DNA of 64,000 nucleotides from Mactromeris polynyma (lineage: Eukaryota > Mollusca > Bivalvia > Venerida > Mactridae): positions 1,929,501-1,993,500 of the forward strand of contig JASFXZ010000020.1 of the NCBI GenBank assembly GCA_032209605.1, read 5' to 3'. The notes below the pieces were generated by a model that was not told the origin of the DNA, ran no database searches, and saw nothing but the letters and a program-made list of their open reading frames with translations. Both the position numbers and the translations under genes were made by a program. Below, piece after piece: positions 1 to 12,790 of this stretch (within the stretch, counting starts at the first letter, position 1; every line of letters starts with the position of its first letter).

Positions 1-550
1 CGAAGCGAAACAGTGATAGACAACCTAAAATAAGTGAAAGTTTTCGCCATCCTGTATTAAGTCCAACACATCCAAAGTCTAAAACCTTGACAACTGCAAT
101 TGGTTATTTCATTGCATTTGATATAAGACCATACTCTGTGGTTGAAAACTTTGGGTTTCTTACAAATTCAAATGTTTTTATGTTCTTTTGTTTTCAAAAT
201 ACATTTACTGTTAAAACTTGAATACATCTTTTGTTGTTTATTAACTGTATCGTATCGAAAAATATCGTATCGTACCTTGGTATCGTGATACGTATCGTAT
301 CGCAGAAGAAGTGTATCGTTACAGCTCTACTTTTTATATATTAAACAATAATAAATAGTTCTTTACCCCCTTTTCCAAACCAATAATGCCTTATAAATGC
401 AAATTGAACCAAATCATTAAATACAAGATACATCACAAACACAACACAATAACTACTATCCGTTTCTGTTTAATTAAATATAAATAATTTTGAACAAAAA
501 ATAAAGTCATCTACTTCAAAAAGACATAAATCTAATGTAAATATGAATAC
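1..550. other. non-coding flank with GTATCG-rich dispersed repeat
   Basis: I see no coding exon here. About 248-330 is a dense run of TATCGTATCG-type motifs resembling a dispersed element end. A looser relative with TATCG/CAATAT motifs occurs at 43610-43690. The rest is AT-rich. It may be intron or 3' flank of the minus-strand gene whose exons begin at 551. Confidence 0.3.
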
Positions 551-3500
551 CTGATTCCATGTCCTCTTCATTTCTCTCTACGTCTTCACCATCACTCCCT
601 CCCTAGAAAAATTTAAATACAGTAAACTTAGAAAACTGTGCATGCCATTCAAGTTTAGCTGTTTCATTGACAGTTGAATAGGGTATTCTTTTCATACAGT
701 GGACTCTCGTTGGCTCAAACTCATCAGGGACTGATGAAATGAGTTTGAGTAAAGAGTGGTTGTAGTCAAACTGAAGTTGTTTTTAATATATGATTTTTAA
801 TATGCACTATGTACACAAGCATACGCATATATTGTATTCACATACAGAATAATGACATCAAGATAATTCTGGGAAAAAATGAATACATATACCTTGTAGT
901 TGTACACACTGTTTTGACATTATAAGATAAAAAACACACTAAAGTGTGCACAACAAAGAAGGGTGATGAAACAATAATTTTAAATTTAGTTGCATGTGTT
1001 GTTTGGCACAAGTCGACAGTCGTTTATTTCTTAATCTCTCACAAAACGTAGTTGTGTGTCGGCATGTTTACCTCTTAAGTCAATGTAAAAGCGGACAAAT
1101 CGGCACGAAATGTGTGAAGTGCTGCGAGTCAAATTTGTTCTTGCAGACTTCAAAGGTGCCGCTTCTAGATTTGTTAAATCGACAGTAGAGTAGCTAGTCG
1201 GCACAGATTGTTTGATGAGACGCACAACGAAAAATTTTCTACTTGCAGATTTCAAAGGCGACACGTCGTCTTCAAATTTGCAAGGTGGACCGACGTGGGG
1301 GGTGATTTGTCAATGATGCACACTTGATATTTTTTAATTGGCCTTGAAATACTTTAGGAGAATGATGTAATAAGTACGTTGTGGTGCAAAAAGTGTAGGC
1401 CATCGCATTTTTCATGTGAAATTGACACAATCAACAATTTTACGTGATGGATTATTCTTTTGTTCTGGCGAATTACAGATAAATAATGATAGGTACGAAA
1501 ATATAATTGGACATAATTATTAAATTATTTGTTACTCGAAATCTGTAATTTTCACATGCATTTTGCGAGTGTTAATTTCGTGCCTCGACATTAATGTTGT
1601 TTTTTTAAGTTTAAAATATGACTATATATTGATTATAATGATTACCACTCCTCGCCCCACCCACCCGCAGACTAATATACGGGTGCTTTGAATCGGACTT
1701 CTTTAAGATTTTTCGTTGAACTCGACCATAAGTCGAGACAGGTTTTCAGGGCAATTTCAAGTCAACTTATGGCCGAGTATATACGGTAGGTAAATTTTTC
1801 TACTATTAAAAATATCATGACAGGTTTTGGCACAAATTCTAATGACTGTTTGGTAAGTACAAATTTAAGTTTTTCTTCATCAGTAAGATTATTAAAATGT
1901 GGATTAAGCAATAAAGCCTTCTGTACAAGGGGCGTGCATATACTACTATATAAGTTGCAATGAAACGAAACATGAATTTCTGTCTCAATTTCACCACAGA
2001 AGGGACATTTATGATCAGATATACTTAAATTTTCATATTTGCCAGTTTCAATTCTAAATCTAATTGGCGGAACACCACATCTAAATTTACTAAAAGCCGA
2101 CCTATGCCTTGGTGGAAGAATTAGCTTACAATAGGGTTCAGCTTCAAAAACTGTTTTGTATGTACAATAGTTCCTTAACTTATTACGACCTCTTCCTGAT
2201 TTGCTGTCATACCTCGAGATCGATACTTTCCAATCAGTGATATAAACGGACATAAAAATTAAAATTATCAACAATATTATCACAAATTAGATTTTTTGGC
2301 ACACATTTGTCTAAATAAATAAAATTCAAAATATTACAATTGCACAATTGTCTTTTTACTAAGAACATTCAATTTTTACAGCTATTGCTTGATTTGCCTA
2401 GATTGCAGCATGCTTATTAATTCTAGACTCTTGTTTGTTTAATGTTCATGGCTAATTATTTATCAGCAAACAACTGCAAATGAGTGTATTTTTTACACAA
2501 CTGATAGTTTGTAGCACAATTTTTACAAATGTGAAAATGCATAGTAAATTAAGTAATTTGTAAAAAAATGGAATAATGCACCAACACATCACACAGTGTA
2601 TGCACGGTTTCCAGTCAACTCGTACCGTAGTCAACTCGTACGTCGGTCAACTCGTACCGTTTTTGGTCAACTCGTACCGTGGTCAGCTCGTACCGTAGTT
2701 AACTCGTACCTTCATTTTTGTAACAGTTAGTATTAACAGTTATTCATTATATAATTAAGTGTAACTGTATTTTCCTGTATTCGGTGAACAATTTTGAACA
2801 GTATAACTATACTGGTAATGTTTGTCAGTACTTATTATGCGGCAGCTAATACCAGTTGGTCAACTCGTACCTTCGGTAAAACAAGTCATAATCAAGTCAT
2901 ACAAACACTTATTAATAGAGTTAATATGATTAAAAGTAAGCTTTTCCTGTATTGTGTGGTTCATTTGTGACCAGTGTAAACATATCAAACTTTCACAGTA
3001 CCGTTAATCATTACTTAATAGACGGCATATAACGCCAGTTGGTCAACTCGTACCTTCGTAATTCAAGTCATTTTTATGCTAATTAATACCTTTTTATATT
3101 AATGTATAATGTACACATTTTTTGGAACAAACGAACTTGATAACGATAAAGTATACAAATAATGCACCAATTGATGTATTGATGAGTATCATTTTCCTAG
3201 GCTTCCTCTGGCAAAATGTTCACAATAACTGATGACAATCCTAAATGATATCTGAAAAAATCACTAAAAATATGCATAAGTATACAGATTAAAGTTATAT
3301 AAGGTACGAGTTGACCAAATATTAAGGTACTAGTTGACCAAAACAGGTAAAAATTGACAAAGGTACGAGTTAACTACGGTACGTGCTGACCACGGTACGA
3401 GTTGACCAAAAACGGTACGAGTTGACCGACGTACGAGTTGACCGGTTACCGTATGCACACAGGGAACCAAATTGCAAAATGAACGCAGGACTGGTTTGCT

Positions 3501-4131
3501 GTCTTTGAGGAAGAGAACCAGAATACAAACGAGATGGTCAATACACTTGTTAGCAACGCGAAGAGTGAGCGGCTTCCCTTAGCCGTAACTGAACGCAAGG
3601 CTGGTACCGTATACTAGACCGTATACATTTATAAGCACAAGAATTGTCACAACAAAAATGCAGCAAATTACCTCTTTAAGACTGTAATCATACTCGGGTT
3701 CATCTTGTAAGGGAGTACCTCCTCCTCCACCTAAAATAATGAAATAAAAATGTAGTTTTAATCACTATCTACAGTTTCCCAAACATTATCTCATGTTTAT
3801 AACTTTATTTAATATGAAAATGTAAAATGCTCAAACTCCTGTACCCATAGCCTATCCTAATTCATATACAGAATATCTACGGGTACGGGAGTACGGTACC
3901 CTTAGACTCCAGTTCTGGAGGTACAGACCCGTACCGCTTAACACGGGCATAAAAATATTACCAAACGTACCAGTATCATCATGGATGATAGACGGAACAT
4001 GGCCAAATAATGCCAATTGCGTTCTAGAGAAAATACAACCAACGTTAGTAAATTTTAGGCCTTTAAACAATGACCATTTAAAGAATTATGAGAAAGGCTA
4101 ATACCTTCAGCAAAATCTGCCTCCATACGAT
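551..4131 (-). CDS. partial gene, three small exons of an unrecognised acidic protein
   Basis: Three minus-strand exons join in one frame: 4131-4105 (27 nt), 3730-3672 (59 nt) and 602-551 (52 nt). Each is bounded by AG acceptors and GT donors (GTATTA, GTAATT, GTATTC). Together they read about RMEADFAEG, then GGGTPLQDEPEYDYSLKE, then GGSDGEDVERNEEDMES, ending one base into a codon, so the gene continues to the left. The peptide is Asp/Glu-rich, Gly-containing and probably disordered. I do not recognise the family. Phase agreement over two junctions is the main support, since each exon alone would be too short to call. The intron between 3672 and 602 holds a LINE remnant and a hAT-like element. 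Exons upstream of 4131 are uncertain; see 5212-5270. Confidence 0.5.
1762..2283 (-). pseudogene. LINE-type retrotransposon ORF2 C-terminal remnant
   Basis: A 173-codon open frame carries the sequence KFRCGVPPIRFRIETGKYE followed by CPFCGEIETEIHVSFHCNLY. This is the Cys/His knuckle region often found after the reverse transcriptase of non-LTR elements and in derived mollusc proteins. No reverse transcriptase or endonuclease part is seen next to it, so the copy is 5'-truncated. The first residues are hydrophobic and may be spurious. It lies in the intron between the 3672-3730 and 551-602 exons, on the same strand. It is most likely a dead fragment. Confidence 0.6.
2606..3450. mobile_element. 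845-bp non-autonomous hAT-like element with multi-repeat inverted ends
   Basis: The element is flanked by an exact 8-bp duplication GTATGCAC (2598-2605 and 3451-3458). Its ends are inverted copies: left GGTTTCCAGTCAACTCGTAC, right (reverse complement) GGTAACCGGTCAACTCGTAC. About 100 bp at each end consist of five to six copies of the motif GTCAACTCGTACC in the same order, inverted. Two further copies lie inside (around 2856 and 3038). No transposase is encoded. An 8-bp duplication is typical of the hAT superfamily; that assignment is inference. Confidence 0.8.
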
Positions 4132-4689
4132 CTGTAGACAATAAAATGTGCCGACAAATATCACAGAATCAAGTTTGCACAATATCCGAGGCTATCCAAC
4201 TGTATGTTTTTACGACTTACAGAAATAACAATATCGCTGTCGTCATAAGTATTTTTTATCGTTGCCGTCGTGGATGGATGGATGGAGAACTTTGCCTTTG
4301 ACCTACTGATCCCCAAAACTGTAGAGGTCATCAGCTGATCATAGGCAATCATTACCCAAAGTTTCTCCAGATGTTCAGAAACCGGATGTTCTACCAACAA
4401 ACCAACGTGTGCAAAAACAACGCATCACTCCTGCTTCAACAGGGGATAAAATAAGACACTATATGAACAGCCATACGGACACAATTATACTTAAAAGCAT
4501 TATCAAGCATCAATCTTTAAATAAAGAATCATAATTTTTATCATTAAAATTTCTATTTTATGTAAAGGCCTGTTCACATTGATGCAGCTACTCTCCTTTA
4601 GCATCGAGCGCTTATTCCGATACCTTCATGTGAATGGAACGGGTAGTGGAATCAAAGCACTGTGTGGAGCGTATGATGCAGCTAGTTCA

Positions 4690-5196
4690 CATTTGTTAAA
4701 TCCTTAACCATAACCCGGTGACGGTGTAACTGTATAATTATCGGTTGAATCCTTAACCATAACTGTGTAACTGTGATTATCTGTTAAATCCTTCACCATA
4801 ACTGTGTAACTGTGATTATCTCAACGGTTAAATTACAAACCATAACCGTGTAACTGTGATTATCTGTTAAATCCTTAACTATAACCGTGTAACTATAATT
4901 ATCTGTTAAATCCTTCACCATAACCGTGTAACTGTGATTATCTGTTAAATCCTTAATCATAACCCGCCCGGTGTAACTGTGATTATATATCTGTTAAATC
5001 CTTAACTATAAGCGTGTGACCGTGATTATCTGTTAAATCCTAAATCATAACCCGCCCGGTGTAACTGTGATTATATATCTGTTAAATCCTTAACTATAAG
5101 CGTGTGACTGTGATTATCTGTTAAATCCTAAACCATAACCGTGTAAATGTGATTATCTGTTTAATCCTAAACCATAACCGTGTAAATGTGATTATA
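4690..5196. repeat. 39-bp minisatellite
   Basis: About 12 degenerate tandem units share the cores TGTTAAATCCTTAACCATAA and CGTGTAACTGTGATTAT. Several units have a CCGCCCGG-type insertion, which gives a secondary periodicity. No coding potential is seen. Confidence 0.85.
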
Positions 5197-5211
5197 AAAA
5201 ATATAACTTAC

Positions 5212-5270
5212 TTGAAAGTTGCTAGGTATTTAATGGTTAGTCCTCTAAGCTCAGAGCGGCGTGCTCTCAT
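5212..5270 (-). CDS. possible first coding exon (tentative)
   Basis: A minus-strand ATG at 5270 opens 19 codons reading MRARRSELRGLTIKYLATF and ends at a strong donor, AA|GTAAGTTAT, at 5211. It could be the initiating exon of the gene whose acidic exons lie at 4131-551. The phase (two bases carried over) does not fit the 4105-4131 exon directly, so another exon would be needed between them. Without a transcript this remains a guess. Confidence 0.25.
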
Positions 5271-5589
5271 ATGCGAATGCTTAGATGACTGTATGTTTTA
5301 AAGAGCTAGATAATCACTGAAGATGATGAATACTGCCTTAATTGACACAGTACTGTATTGTAACCATGACAATGATAGTCTTGTCACAGTTGAAACAGAT
5401 ATGAGTTTTGTCACAGGAAAACTTTTAGATCTTCAATTGGTAAGGAGTAGTAAGACACAAAAGTAGAAGAAGAAACACTTAATATTGTGTCGAGCCGGCC
5501 AATTGTCAAGAGATTAAGAGAACACAGTTAAATAATGACATACAGTGCAAATCTATTATACCCATTCTTTACATTTGACTTCTAAATGT

Positions 5590-6180
5590 GATTTTGACCT
5601 TTGAGCTATTTTACTGGTAGGGTTCCGGTCTCGCACGACACATCAGAGGTCAACAGGGTAAGCATTTGTGCCAAGTAATTAGAAATTCCCCCAATAAATG
5701 ACAGTGTAATATACAGGAATGTTTTTGACCCTGTCTCATCATGGTGAACATTTGTGCCAAGTAATTGGAACATCCCCCAATAATAATAAATAACAGAGTA
5801 ATGGTCAGGACAAGATGTTTTAGACCCATATCTGACATTTGACCTCCATTTGTGACCTTGACCTTTGAGCTACAGTCATATGTCTGGCGCACAACACGCT
5901 GACTCATCATGGTAAACATTGTCCCAAGTAATTTAAAATTCCTAAATAAATGACAGTGTCATCGTCCGGAAAAGATGTTTTAGACTCATTTTTTGATATT
6001 TGACCTCCAAGAGCGACCTTGACCTTTGAGCTACGGAAATGGGTCATGCGCTCAATACGCCGTCTCATCAAGGAGAACATTTGTGCCAATTGATTTGAAA
6101 ATCTTCCTCTAAATGACAGTGTTATGGTCCGGACAAGATGTTTTAGACTCATTTTTTTACATTTGCATGCACACACCCTG
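5590..6180. repeat. dispersed mollusc-type repeat, about three partial tandem copies
   Basis: Units of roughly 150-220 bp share the cores TTGACCTTTGAGCTA, CATTTGTGCCAAGTAATT and AATGACAGTGT. The two open frames on the minus strand here (5650-5919, 5907-6176) come from this repeat and are not genes. Confidence 0.7.
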
Positions 6181-6299
6181 GGCCGCCATAATGTTCAGTC
6201 ATGTTTATGACCATCCACTAAGGTGTACATTTATATACATGACATGGAAAATGATTGTAACAAATGAAACTACGATATTTATGGCTATAATCTGAAATG

Positions 6300-8190
6300 G
6301 TCAACGTTTTATGTTAGATGAAGTTCTTTTGCAGAGCTAATAAATTGTTGAACAATAACAATAATAATAAGTACGTAATACAATATAAGTAATGAGAGTT
6401 ATCCGCTGGCTTATCATCCCAGTTATGACAAAAATGCATGAAAAATAGCTCAGTGAAAATTCACACAAGTGTGATGTGGACATGATATGCACAAGTAGGC
6501 TTGATACTAATACATATGTAACTCATGTGACCAAGGGTAGCCCAGAAATAGCGCTGACAAAAAATGTTCTCAAAAAAATAATAAAGGGCCATAACTCGAT
6601 GAAAATATATGTACATGTATATCAGAGCATATCCACAGAAAGCCGGACAGCGGACGTGACTCCAAATTTAGCCCCAAGATACGAAGTCTAATTTTATGAG
6701 GGTTATAATGGAGTGATGTCCGTCCGTCTAAATGAACATGCTGTATTTACAAAGTACTTCACAGTTAATATAACAATTATACACATCTCTCTTCAAAGAT
6801 ATTATAACAAAATGCTTCAGCTTAAAACAAGAGAACATCACACACAAAACTTTGAAAACTAACTCGAGACAGTGCTCAACGGAGTTCCAATTTAGATATA
6901 GAGATGTGTGGAGTATCTTAATACAGCTATATGCTGTGTGTCTCGGTATTCTTTAGATAGTAGATACCGGTATCATTGGATAACATAATAAGGTACCATC
7001 TGTCGGAGAGCATTTTATTAAATAATAATGTTACATAGCAGGATAACAATCAATTATAAAAATCATATGTTCAACAGATATATATACATACATATATTAC
7101 TAGAAAAGTATCTGTACAATACGGATGTCCCCGTGATGAGTATAATGAGATTGATTGTAAGGATTACAATAAAATGTTGATGAAGTATAGTTAAATCACA
7201 CAGTGACCTTGACCTTATGGAAATGGTTACCATTGTTGTATGCGATTGCATCATCTTATAATGATGACCATTTTTGGCAAATTATTTCTACATCCAAAGT
7301 TCGACAACAAAGGTCCGAGCCCGACACAATTTTGAAATTGGCGATGCAACAAGCACTTGATGATGCACTGTGACATTGACCTTTACGATATGTACACGAT
7401 TGTTGTACGCAACACATCATCTTCTTATAGTCATGATCTCTGCCAAGTGATTTCAAAAGAGAGAGATAGAAACATAAGTCCCACTGCAGACAAAAACATT
7501 CTAGTCCAGAAAATGATTTTATCACAGACGGACAGACAGATGAACTCATAGACGCACTGGGGTAACACTAAACGCCCTTCCACCATTTCATAGTGGGGGC
7601 ATAATAAAACATGAGAAAATGATGTTCAATTACATATCAATAATCATAATTTCTTAAATCACAGTACATAAGCTAATAAAGATGGGCCGCTATTAACAAC
7701 AAGATGACCAAGATGACCCTATGTATCGCACACCTGGGTACACTGTCATTTTGGCTGAATTGCGCGCATCTAAGGATCATTCCTGTCAGGTTCAGCCGAA
7801 ATCAACGCAGCAGTTTTAGATGTCACCCTGCTCTTTGACAGACCTGAATATCTTTTACAATCTTGTATGAGGACCAACAAGGCTACTCTCTTAATATCAA
7901 GTGTCTACGTCTTATGATTTTGGACAATAACGTTTTCACTTTTAAAATATATTTTTAGCTCATGTCACCTACTTATGCATCAGACGAGAATCATTTATAT
8001 AAGTTTGAAAGAAGACCACCTAAGAATCATGCTCGTGGTCCATTAAAGACGAATCCATTAAGTAGTTTAAGGGGAGTTGTCGGTCATGGAAAATGTTGAT
8101 GGACGACTCAAGATGACGACAGACAGCCAAAGATCCTAATAGCCCACCATGAGCACTTCATGCTAAGGTGTGCTTAAAATACAAAATTTT
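6300..8190. repeat. intergenic region of dispersed repeats
   Basis: No gene is seen. 6540-6600 has an AAGGGCCATAACTC repeat core that recurs as variants (TTATGGCCCTT) near 39770 and 44630. 7190-7610 is another repeat of the CAGTGACCTTGACCTT type, ending with a GTGGGGGCATAAT terminus. 7950-8175 contains an AGCCCACCATGAGCACTT element. These are dispersed elements without protein-coding content. Confidence 0.5.
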
Positions 8191-8194
8191 AACT

Positions 8195-8396
8195 GTAGTG
8201 TAATCTCTCCTGGGCGGCCTTCTCTTGAGCAACAAGCTCTCTTCAACAATCTTATTGATCCTGCAGCAAAATCTTATTACCAAATTAATCACTAAAGAAC
8301 ATCAACATCCAAACACAAGCAGAAATTTGCATCCGCCTCTCAACACACGTCAAAATTTCATCTTGCAGAGAAAGTTGCTCTGGAGAGATTGCACTG
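8195..8396. mobile_element. short TIR element (MITE family C)
   Basis: The ends are inverted and imperfect: left TGTAGTGTAATCTCTCC, right GGAGAGATTGCACTGTA. The internal sequence CTTCTCTTGAGCAACAA matches the copies at 58404-58562 and 59093-59242. The 58-kb copy is bordered by TA, suggesting a Tc1/mariner-like origin. Non-coding. Confidence 0.55.
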
Positions 8397-8619
8397 TATA
8401 GCGTGATCAATTCAAGACATCAGTATAATAATAACAAAACATAATCCATATAACTAAGCCTAAAATATGTTACAGCAATCTAACCGACATGAACATATAT
8501 TTAACCAATCTGAATAAAACCATTAAAGTAATATTATGATCATTTTTGTTCATTTGGTAACCTAAACAAAGATACACATACATTTCATATATGCCATTCC
8601 ACACTCTAAGAAAATTGAA

Positions 8620-10012
8620 CAAGAGATGTTTGAAAAACAGTATGCCCCACCCAAAATATGCATTGTCAGTGAGAGGATTTTAAATACATGTAATATGATG
8701 ACATAGAAATGAGTATGGATGCTAACAAGGGTTTGAACATGTTGCTTCAAAAACCATAACAATCATAAAGTTATTGGGTGGACAAATATTTCCATCTAAT
8801 AGTCAGTTTGACCTTGACCGTTGATCCAGTGAATCCAAAATCGATAGGGCTCATCAACCATCCACAGGCAACTAGTCTTCTAAGTTAGTACCGGGAGCCC
8901 GAAGTGTACTTCAGTTATTGTGCAGACAAGGATACACATCTAATAGTCAGTTGGAACTTGACCTTTGACCCAGTTACCCCCAAAATCTGTAGTGCTCATC
9001 AACAACATGCAGGCAATCATCATACCAAGTTAAAGCCCCAGAGGCCAAAGGCTAGTCGAGTTATTACGCAGGAAAGGATTTTCACCTAAAGGTCAGTTGG
9101 ACCTGGACATTGGACCTAGTAACTCCAAATGAATAGGGTTCATCTACAACCCGCAGACAATCATCCTACCAAGTTAGGACCTGAGAAAATGCAGGGAACT
9201 TGAGTGATTGCGTGGAAACAGATTTCCACCTAAGGATCAGTTTGACCTTGACCTTTGACTCAGTTACCCCAAAATCAATAAGGTTCATCTTCAACACACA
9301 GGCAACAAGTGTGAGGATGGTACATCAAGATGTTCTCAAAATATTGGCCAGAAAGCTTTCATGTAGAATTGACCACAGTGACCTTGTCCTTTGACACAGT
9401 GACCCCAAAATCAATAGGGTTCCTCTAGTACTCACGAACAATGTGAGGCGCAAGATTTAGGGAGGTATGTCAATGCATTCTAAGGTTTTAGGTCGGAAAA
9501 CGTTTCATGTACATTTGACCACTGTGACCTTGACTTTTGACCCAGTGACCCTATAATCAACACAGTTTCTCTGAATCCTTGAGACCAATGTGTGACGCAA
9601 GTTAGAGGAAGGTAAGTCAAGGCATTTTTTAGTTATTGGCAGGAAACTTTCCATGTACAATTGACACACATGACCATGACCTTTGACCAAGTGACCCCAA
9701 AAATCGATAAGATTTCTCTGATATTCACAATCAATGTGCAGACCAAGCTTGAGGAGGGTAGGTCAATGTGTTCTCGAGTTATTGGCCGGAAATTTTTCAA
9801 GTACAAGAGACCCATGTGACCTTGACATTTGACCCAGTATCCCTAAAATCAACAGCGTTCCTCTACTACCCGCTATAAATATGTGGACAAAGTTTGAGGA
9901 TGGTAGGTCAAGGCATTTTCGAGTTATTGATAGGAACTAAGAGGTTACCAACAGACGGACCGACCGACATGGGCAAAGCAATATGTCCCCTCTACTTTGA
10001 AGGGTTGCGCAA
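8620..10012. repeat. expanded TGACCTTGACCTTTGACC element (family B)
   Basis: It begins with the family-B terminus CAAGAGATGTTTGAAAAAC and ends with TCTACTTTGAAGGGTTGCGC. Between the ends, seven to eight diverged tandem units of about 150 bp share TGACCTTGACCTTTGACC, CCCCAAAATCAATAGGGTTC and GAGTTATTG cores. Single-unit copies of the family lie at 32078-32318, 52842-53053, 55181-55396 and 60320-60540. No protein is encoded. Confidence 0.7.
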
Positions 10013-10084
10013 GAAAGCCTAGCATAAAATAAAAGAATCTACAAATGCAAATTCCTGTTATTGAAGAGGTCGACACCCGCTGCG

Positions 10085-10358
10085 TAATTTTTTCCTAATG
10101 TACTTAAGCCGAAGGAAGGAAATTTTAGCAGTATATGCTAAAACACATTATTTGGAACTCAAAGACAGTCACCGCACAGTGCCAATGAGACCTGTCGTAA
10201 AGTTAGATTTTTTCTGGCATCTCGCCAGTATTTCCTGGTTACATATTACGTGGGAAGCGCTTAAATTCATTTCTGTTTTCACCCGGCTGAATAAGGGATT
10301 GAACTCAAGACCTTCGTATTGGTAGTCAGCAGTGGTAACCACTGAGCCACTGGGCCAA
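10085..10358 (-). mobile_element. tRNA-derived SINE
   Basis: Read on the minus strand, the 5' end carries a tRNA-like head: box A TGGCTCAGTGGTTACC and box B GGTCTTGAGTTCAATCCC. An unrelated body follows. The head does not fold into an intact tRNA. The 75-codon open frame on the plus strand here is incidental. Confidence 0.55.
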
Positions 10359-10715
10359 CTATAATAAATGAGTCATTGGTTTATGTTCTTTATATACAGA
10401 TTTTGTTGTTGTTCTGTATAAATGGATATGTTCATGAATAAAAAAGTAATATATCTGCCATTTCAGATGTTTCGCAAGCAGAAATGTTTGCCAATTGCCA
10501 AAATGAGTACATGTATTGAATAGTAAAGTAAACATTTACTTGTCTTCTGTGAACGCGGAAATTTACCCAGTTGGCTATTTTTACAAAACAATCAAGTAAA
10601 TTGTAATATAATTGAAAATATACACTGTCTATTACAAACTGTTTTTTTTAAAATGGGATAGCTACAAATGTAACATTGGGTCAACTTGTCTAGGAAAGAT
10701 TAAGTTGCTACAGGG

Positions 10716-11615
10716 AATGTCACATACACAAGACAATGCCTTCCCACACAGACCACATGGAATGTTACATACACAAGACAATGCCTTCCCACATAGACCA
10801 CAGGGAATGTTACATACACAAGACAATGCCTTCCCACATAAACCACAGGGAATGTTACATACACAAGACAATGCCTTCCCACACAGACCACAGGGAATGT
10901 TACATACACAAGACAATACCTTCCCACATAGACCACAGGGAATGTTACATACACAAGACAATGCCTCCCCACACAGACCACAGGGAATGTTACATACACA
11001 AGACAATGCCTCCCCACACAGACCACAGGGAATGTTACATACACAAGACAATGCCTTCCCACATAGACCACATGGAATGTTACATACACAAGACAATGCC
11101 TCCCCACACAGACCACATGGAATGTTACATACACAAGACAATACCTTCCCACACAGACCACATGGAATGTCACATACACAAGACAATACCTTCCCACACA
11201 GACCACAGGGAATGTTACATACACAAGACAATGCCTTCCCACATAGACCACAGGGAATGTTACATACACAAGACAATACCTTCCCACATAAACCACAGGG
11301 AATGTCACATACACAAGACAATACCTTCCCACATAAACCACAGGGAATGTTACATACACAAGACAATACCTTCCCACATAAACCACAGGGAATGTTACAT
11401 ACACAAGACAATACCTTCCCACATAGACAACATGGAATGTTACATACACAAGACAATACCTTCCCACATAGACCACAGGGAATGTCACATACACAAGACA
11501 ATGCCTTCCCACACAGACCACAGGGAATGTCACATACACAAGACAATACCTTCCCACACAGACCACAGGGAATGTCACATACACAAGACAATGCCTTCCC
11601 ACACAGAACACAGGG
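10716..11615. repeat. 45-bp minisatellite, 20 copies
   Basis: Twenty head-to-tail units of exactly 45 bp share the core CATACACAAGACAATGCC. Because 45 is a multiple of three and the unit lacks stops in several frames, both strands show long open frames (up to 339 codons). Variation between units changes residues freely (Ala/Thr, Phe/Ser, Leu/Ser, Arg/Lys, Gln/His), so no protein-level constraint is visible. Confidence 0.95.
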
Positions 11616-11625
11616 AAACATGAGA

Positions 11626-12790
11626 TTGTGAAACATTATATCATTATATATGGGTTTGACTTAAAAGCAGCATTACATTTTTATTATGTAAAGTAATATA
11701 TAATTATAATGAATATTTTGCAATTCAGATATTCTTAACGAGTACTGGGAACTCTTTAGATTATCTCAAGATTTATTCACTATGTCTATTTGCAAAAAAG
11801 TGTTGTTACTTTTAAAAAGAATCGCATAGACCATCTGGTTAAAGCGAAAGTTTAACTATAACAACTGCACACCTACAAGTAAATCAGACTCATAATAAGG
11901 TAGTCATTGTATTAACATTGTTGAATTTTAAACATTTCATAGTTCACAAAATGCAAAATCATTTTATGTAAAGAGCAATATGACTTGTTCATCAAAAGAA
12001 GTAATTTATCTTGTAACATGTAAGAAATGCAAAGTGCAGTATATAGGTCAAACGTGCCCACAAATGAATTGATAAGCACAAATCCTTTACAGTTTGGTTC
12101 TAGCATTGGTGGACATTTTAACAAGACAGGAAATGGTATCTCAGAATTCTCTTAAGTTAATTGACAATCAGTTTAAGACAGCAAAGCCTTTTCTGTATCA
12201 GTGTTTACTATTTGCAAAAAATGTATAAATTTACTATTTAATATCCTCTGTGCTCAATACATAAATAACTTAATACAAAAAATATAGTTATTTTGTAATT
12301 ATCATTTTTTTGTAATATCATACATGTTTAAACTAATCTTATCTCTGTTCAATTTGATTCATTTAATTTTATTATCATTCATAGCATTACATTCAAAATC
12401 TAAATTTTAATATTTTTATTACCTCCCTTTAATTTGCAATTTCAGTATATTCTATCTATACAGCTATCAGAGAAGAGACGGAAACATGTTATGTATCTTT
12501 AAAAAAGTACTAACATCCTGTATTTAAACAATAAACACAAACATATTTATATCTTAGATGCTACATGATAACTGTCATATTATCTTGAAGTTTGATTACA
12601 TCTAAAAATAGAACATAACATAATATTTTAAATCTAAAAATAGAACAAACCACATACATGTACAGTAACTGTTGTGTAGTTGTTAGAACAGTTAATTACA
12701 CCAGATAAGTTTTATGTAAGTTTTACTTATATTCTGTCAATAATACATGTACACAGAATGGACAACTCTGTTATCTCACAATATGTTTGA
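11626..12790. other. intergenic, AT-rich, with one retroelement remnant
   Basis: No host gene is seen. The region contains the Penelope-type remnant at 11970-12165 and the presumed 3' end of the NHL gene, with a minus-strand AATAAA (TTTATT at 12415-12420) about 370 nt after its stop. Confidence 0.4.
11970..12165 (+). pseudogene. GIY-YIG endonuclease remnant, Penelope-like element
   Basis: The plus strand reads SSKEVIYLVTCKKCKVQYIG, then QTCPQMN and a stop. A second frame resumes with SSIGGHFNKTGNGISEFS. This is the Cys-containing lead-in, the Y-I-G motif and the downstream HFN-GH-like part of the GIY-YIG domain at the C-terminus of Penelope-like retroelements. It is broken by a stop and at least one frameshift. 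No reverse transcriptase is visible. Confidence 0.6.

Noticed and set aside
4161..4400. 79-codon minus-strand open frame ending near a GTAAGT
   Set aside because: Part of it (about 4297-4375) matches the TGACC/CCCCAAAA dispersed repeat, and the phase does not fit the neighbouring acidic exons.
4690..5196. Possible CRISPR-like regular array
   Set aside because: Repeats are directly adjacent and variable with no unique spacers; the window is eukaryotic. The same reasoning applies to all other arrays here.
5650..6176. Two 89-codon minus-strand open frames
   Set aside because: They consist of dispersed-repeat sequence with shared cores and no recognisable domain.
10612..11636. Several 300-codon open frames on both strands
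   Set aside because: All arise from the 45-bp satellite. Four frames are open at once and variants are mostly non-synonymous.
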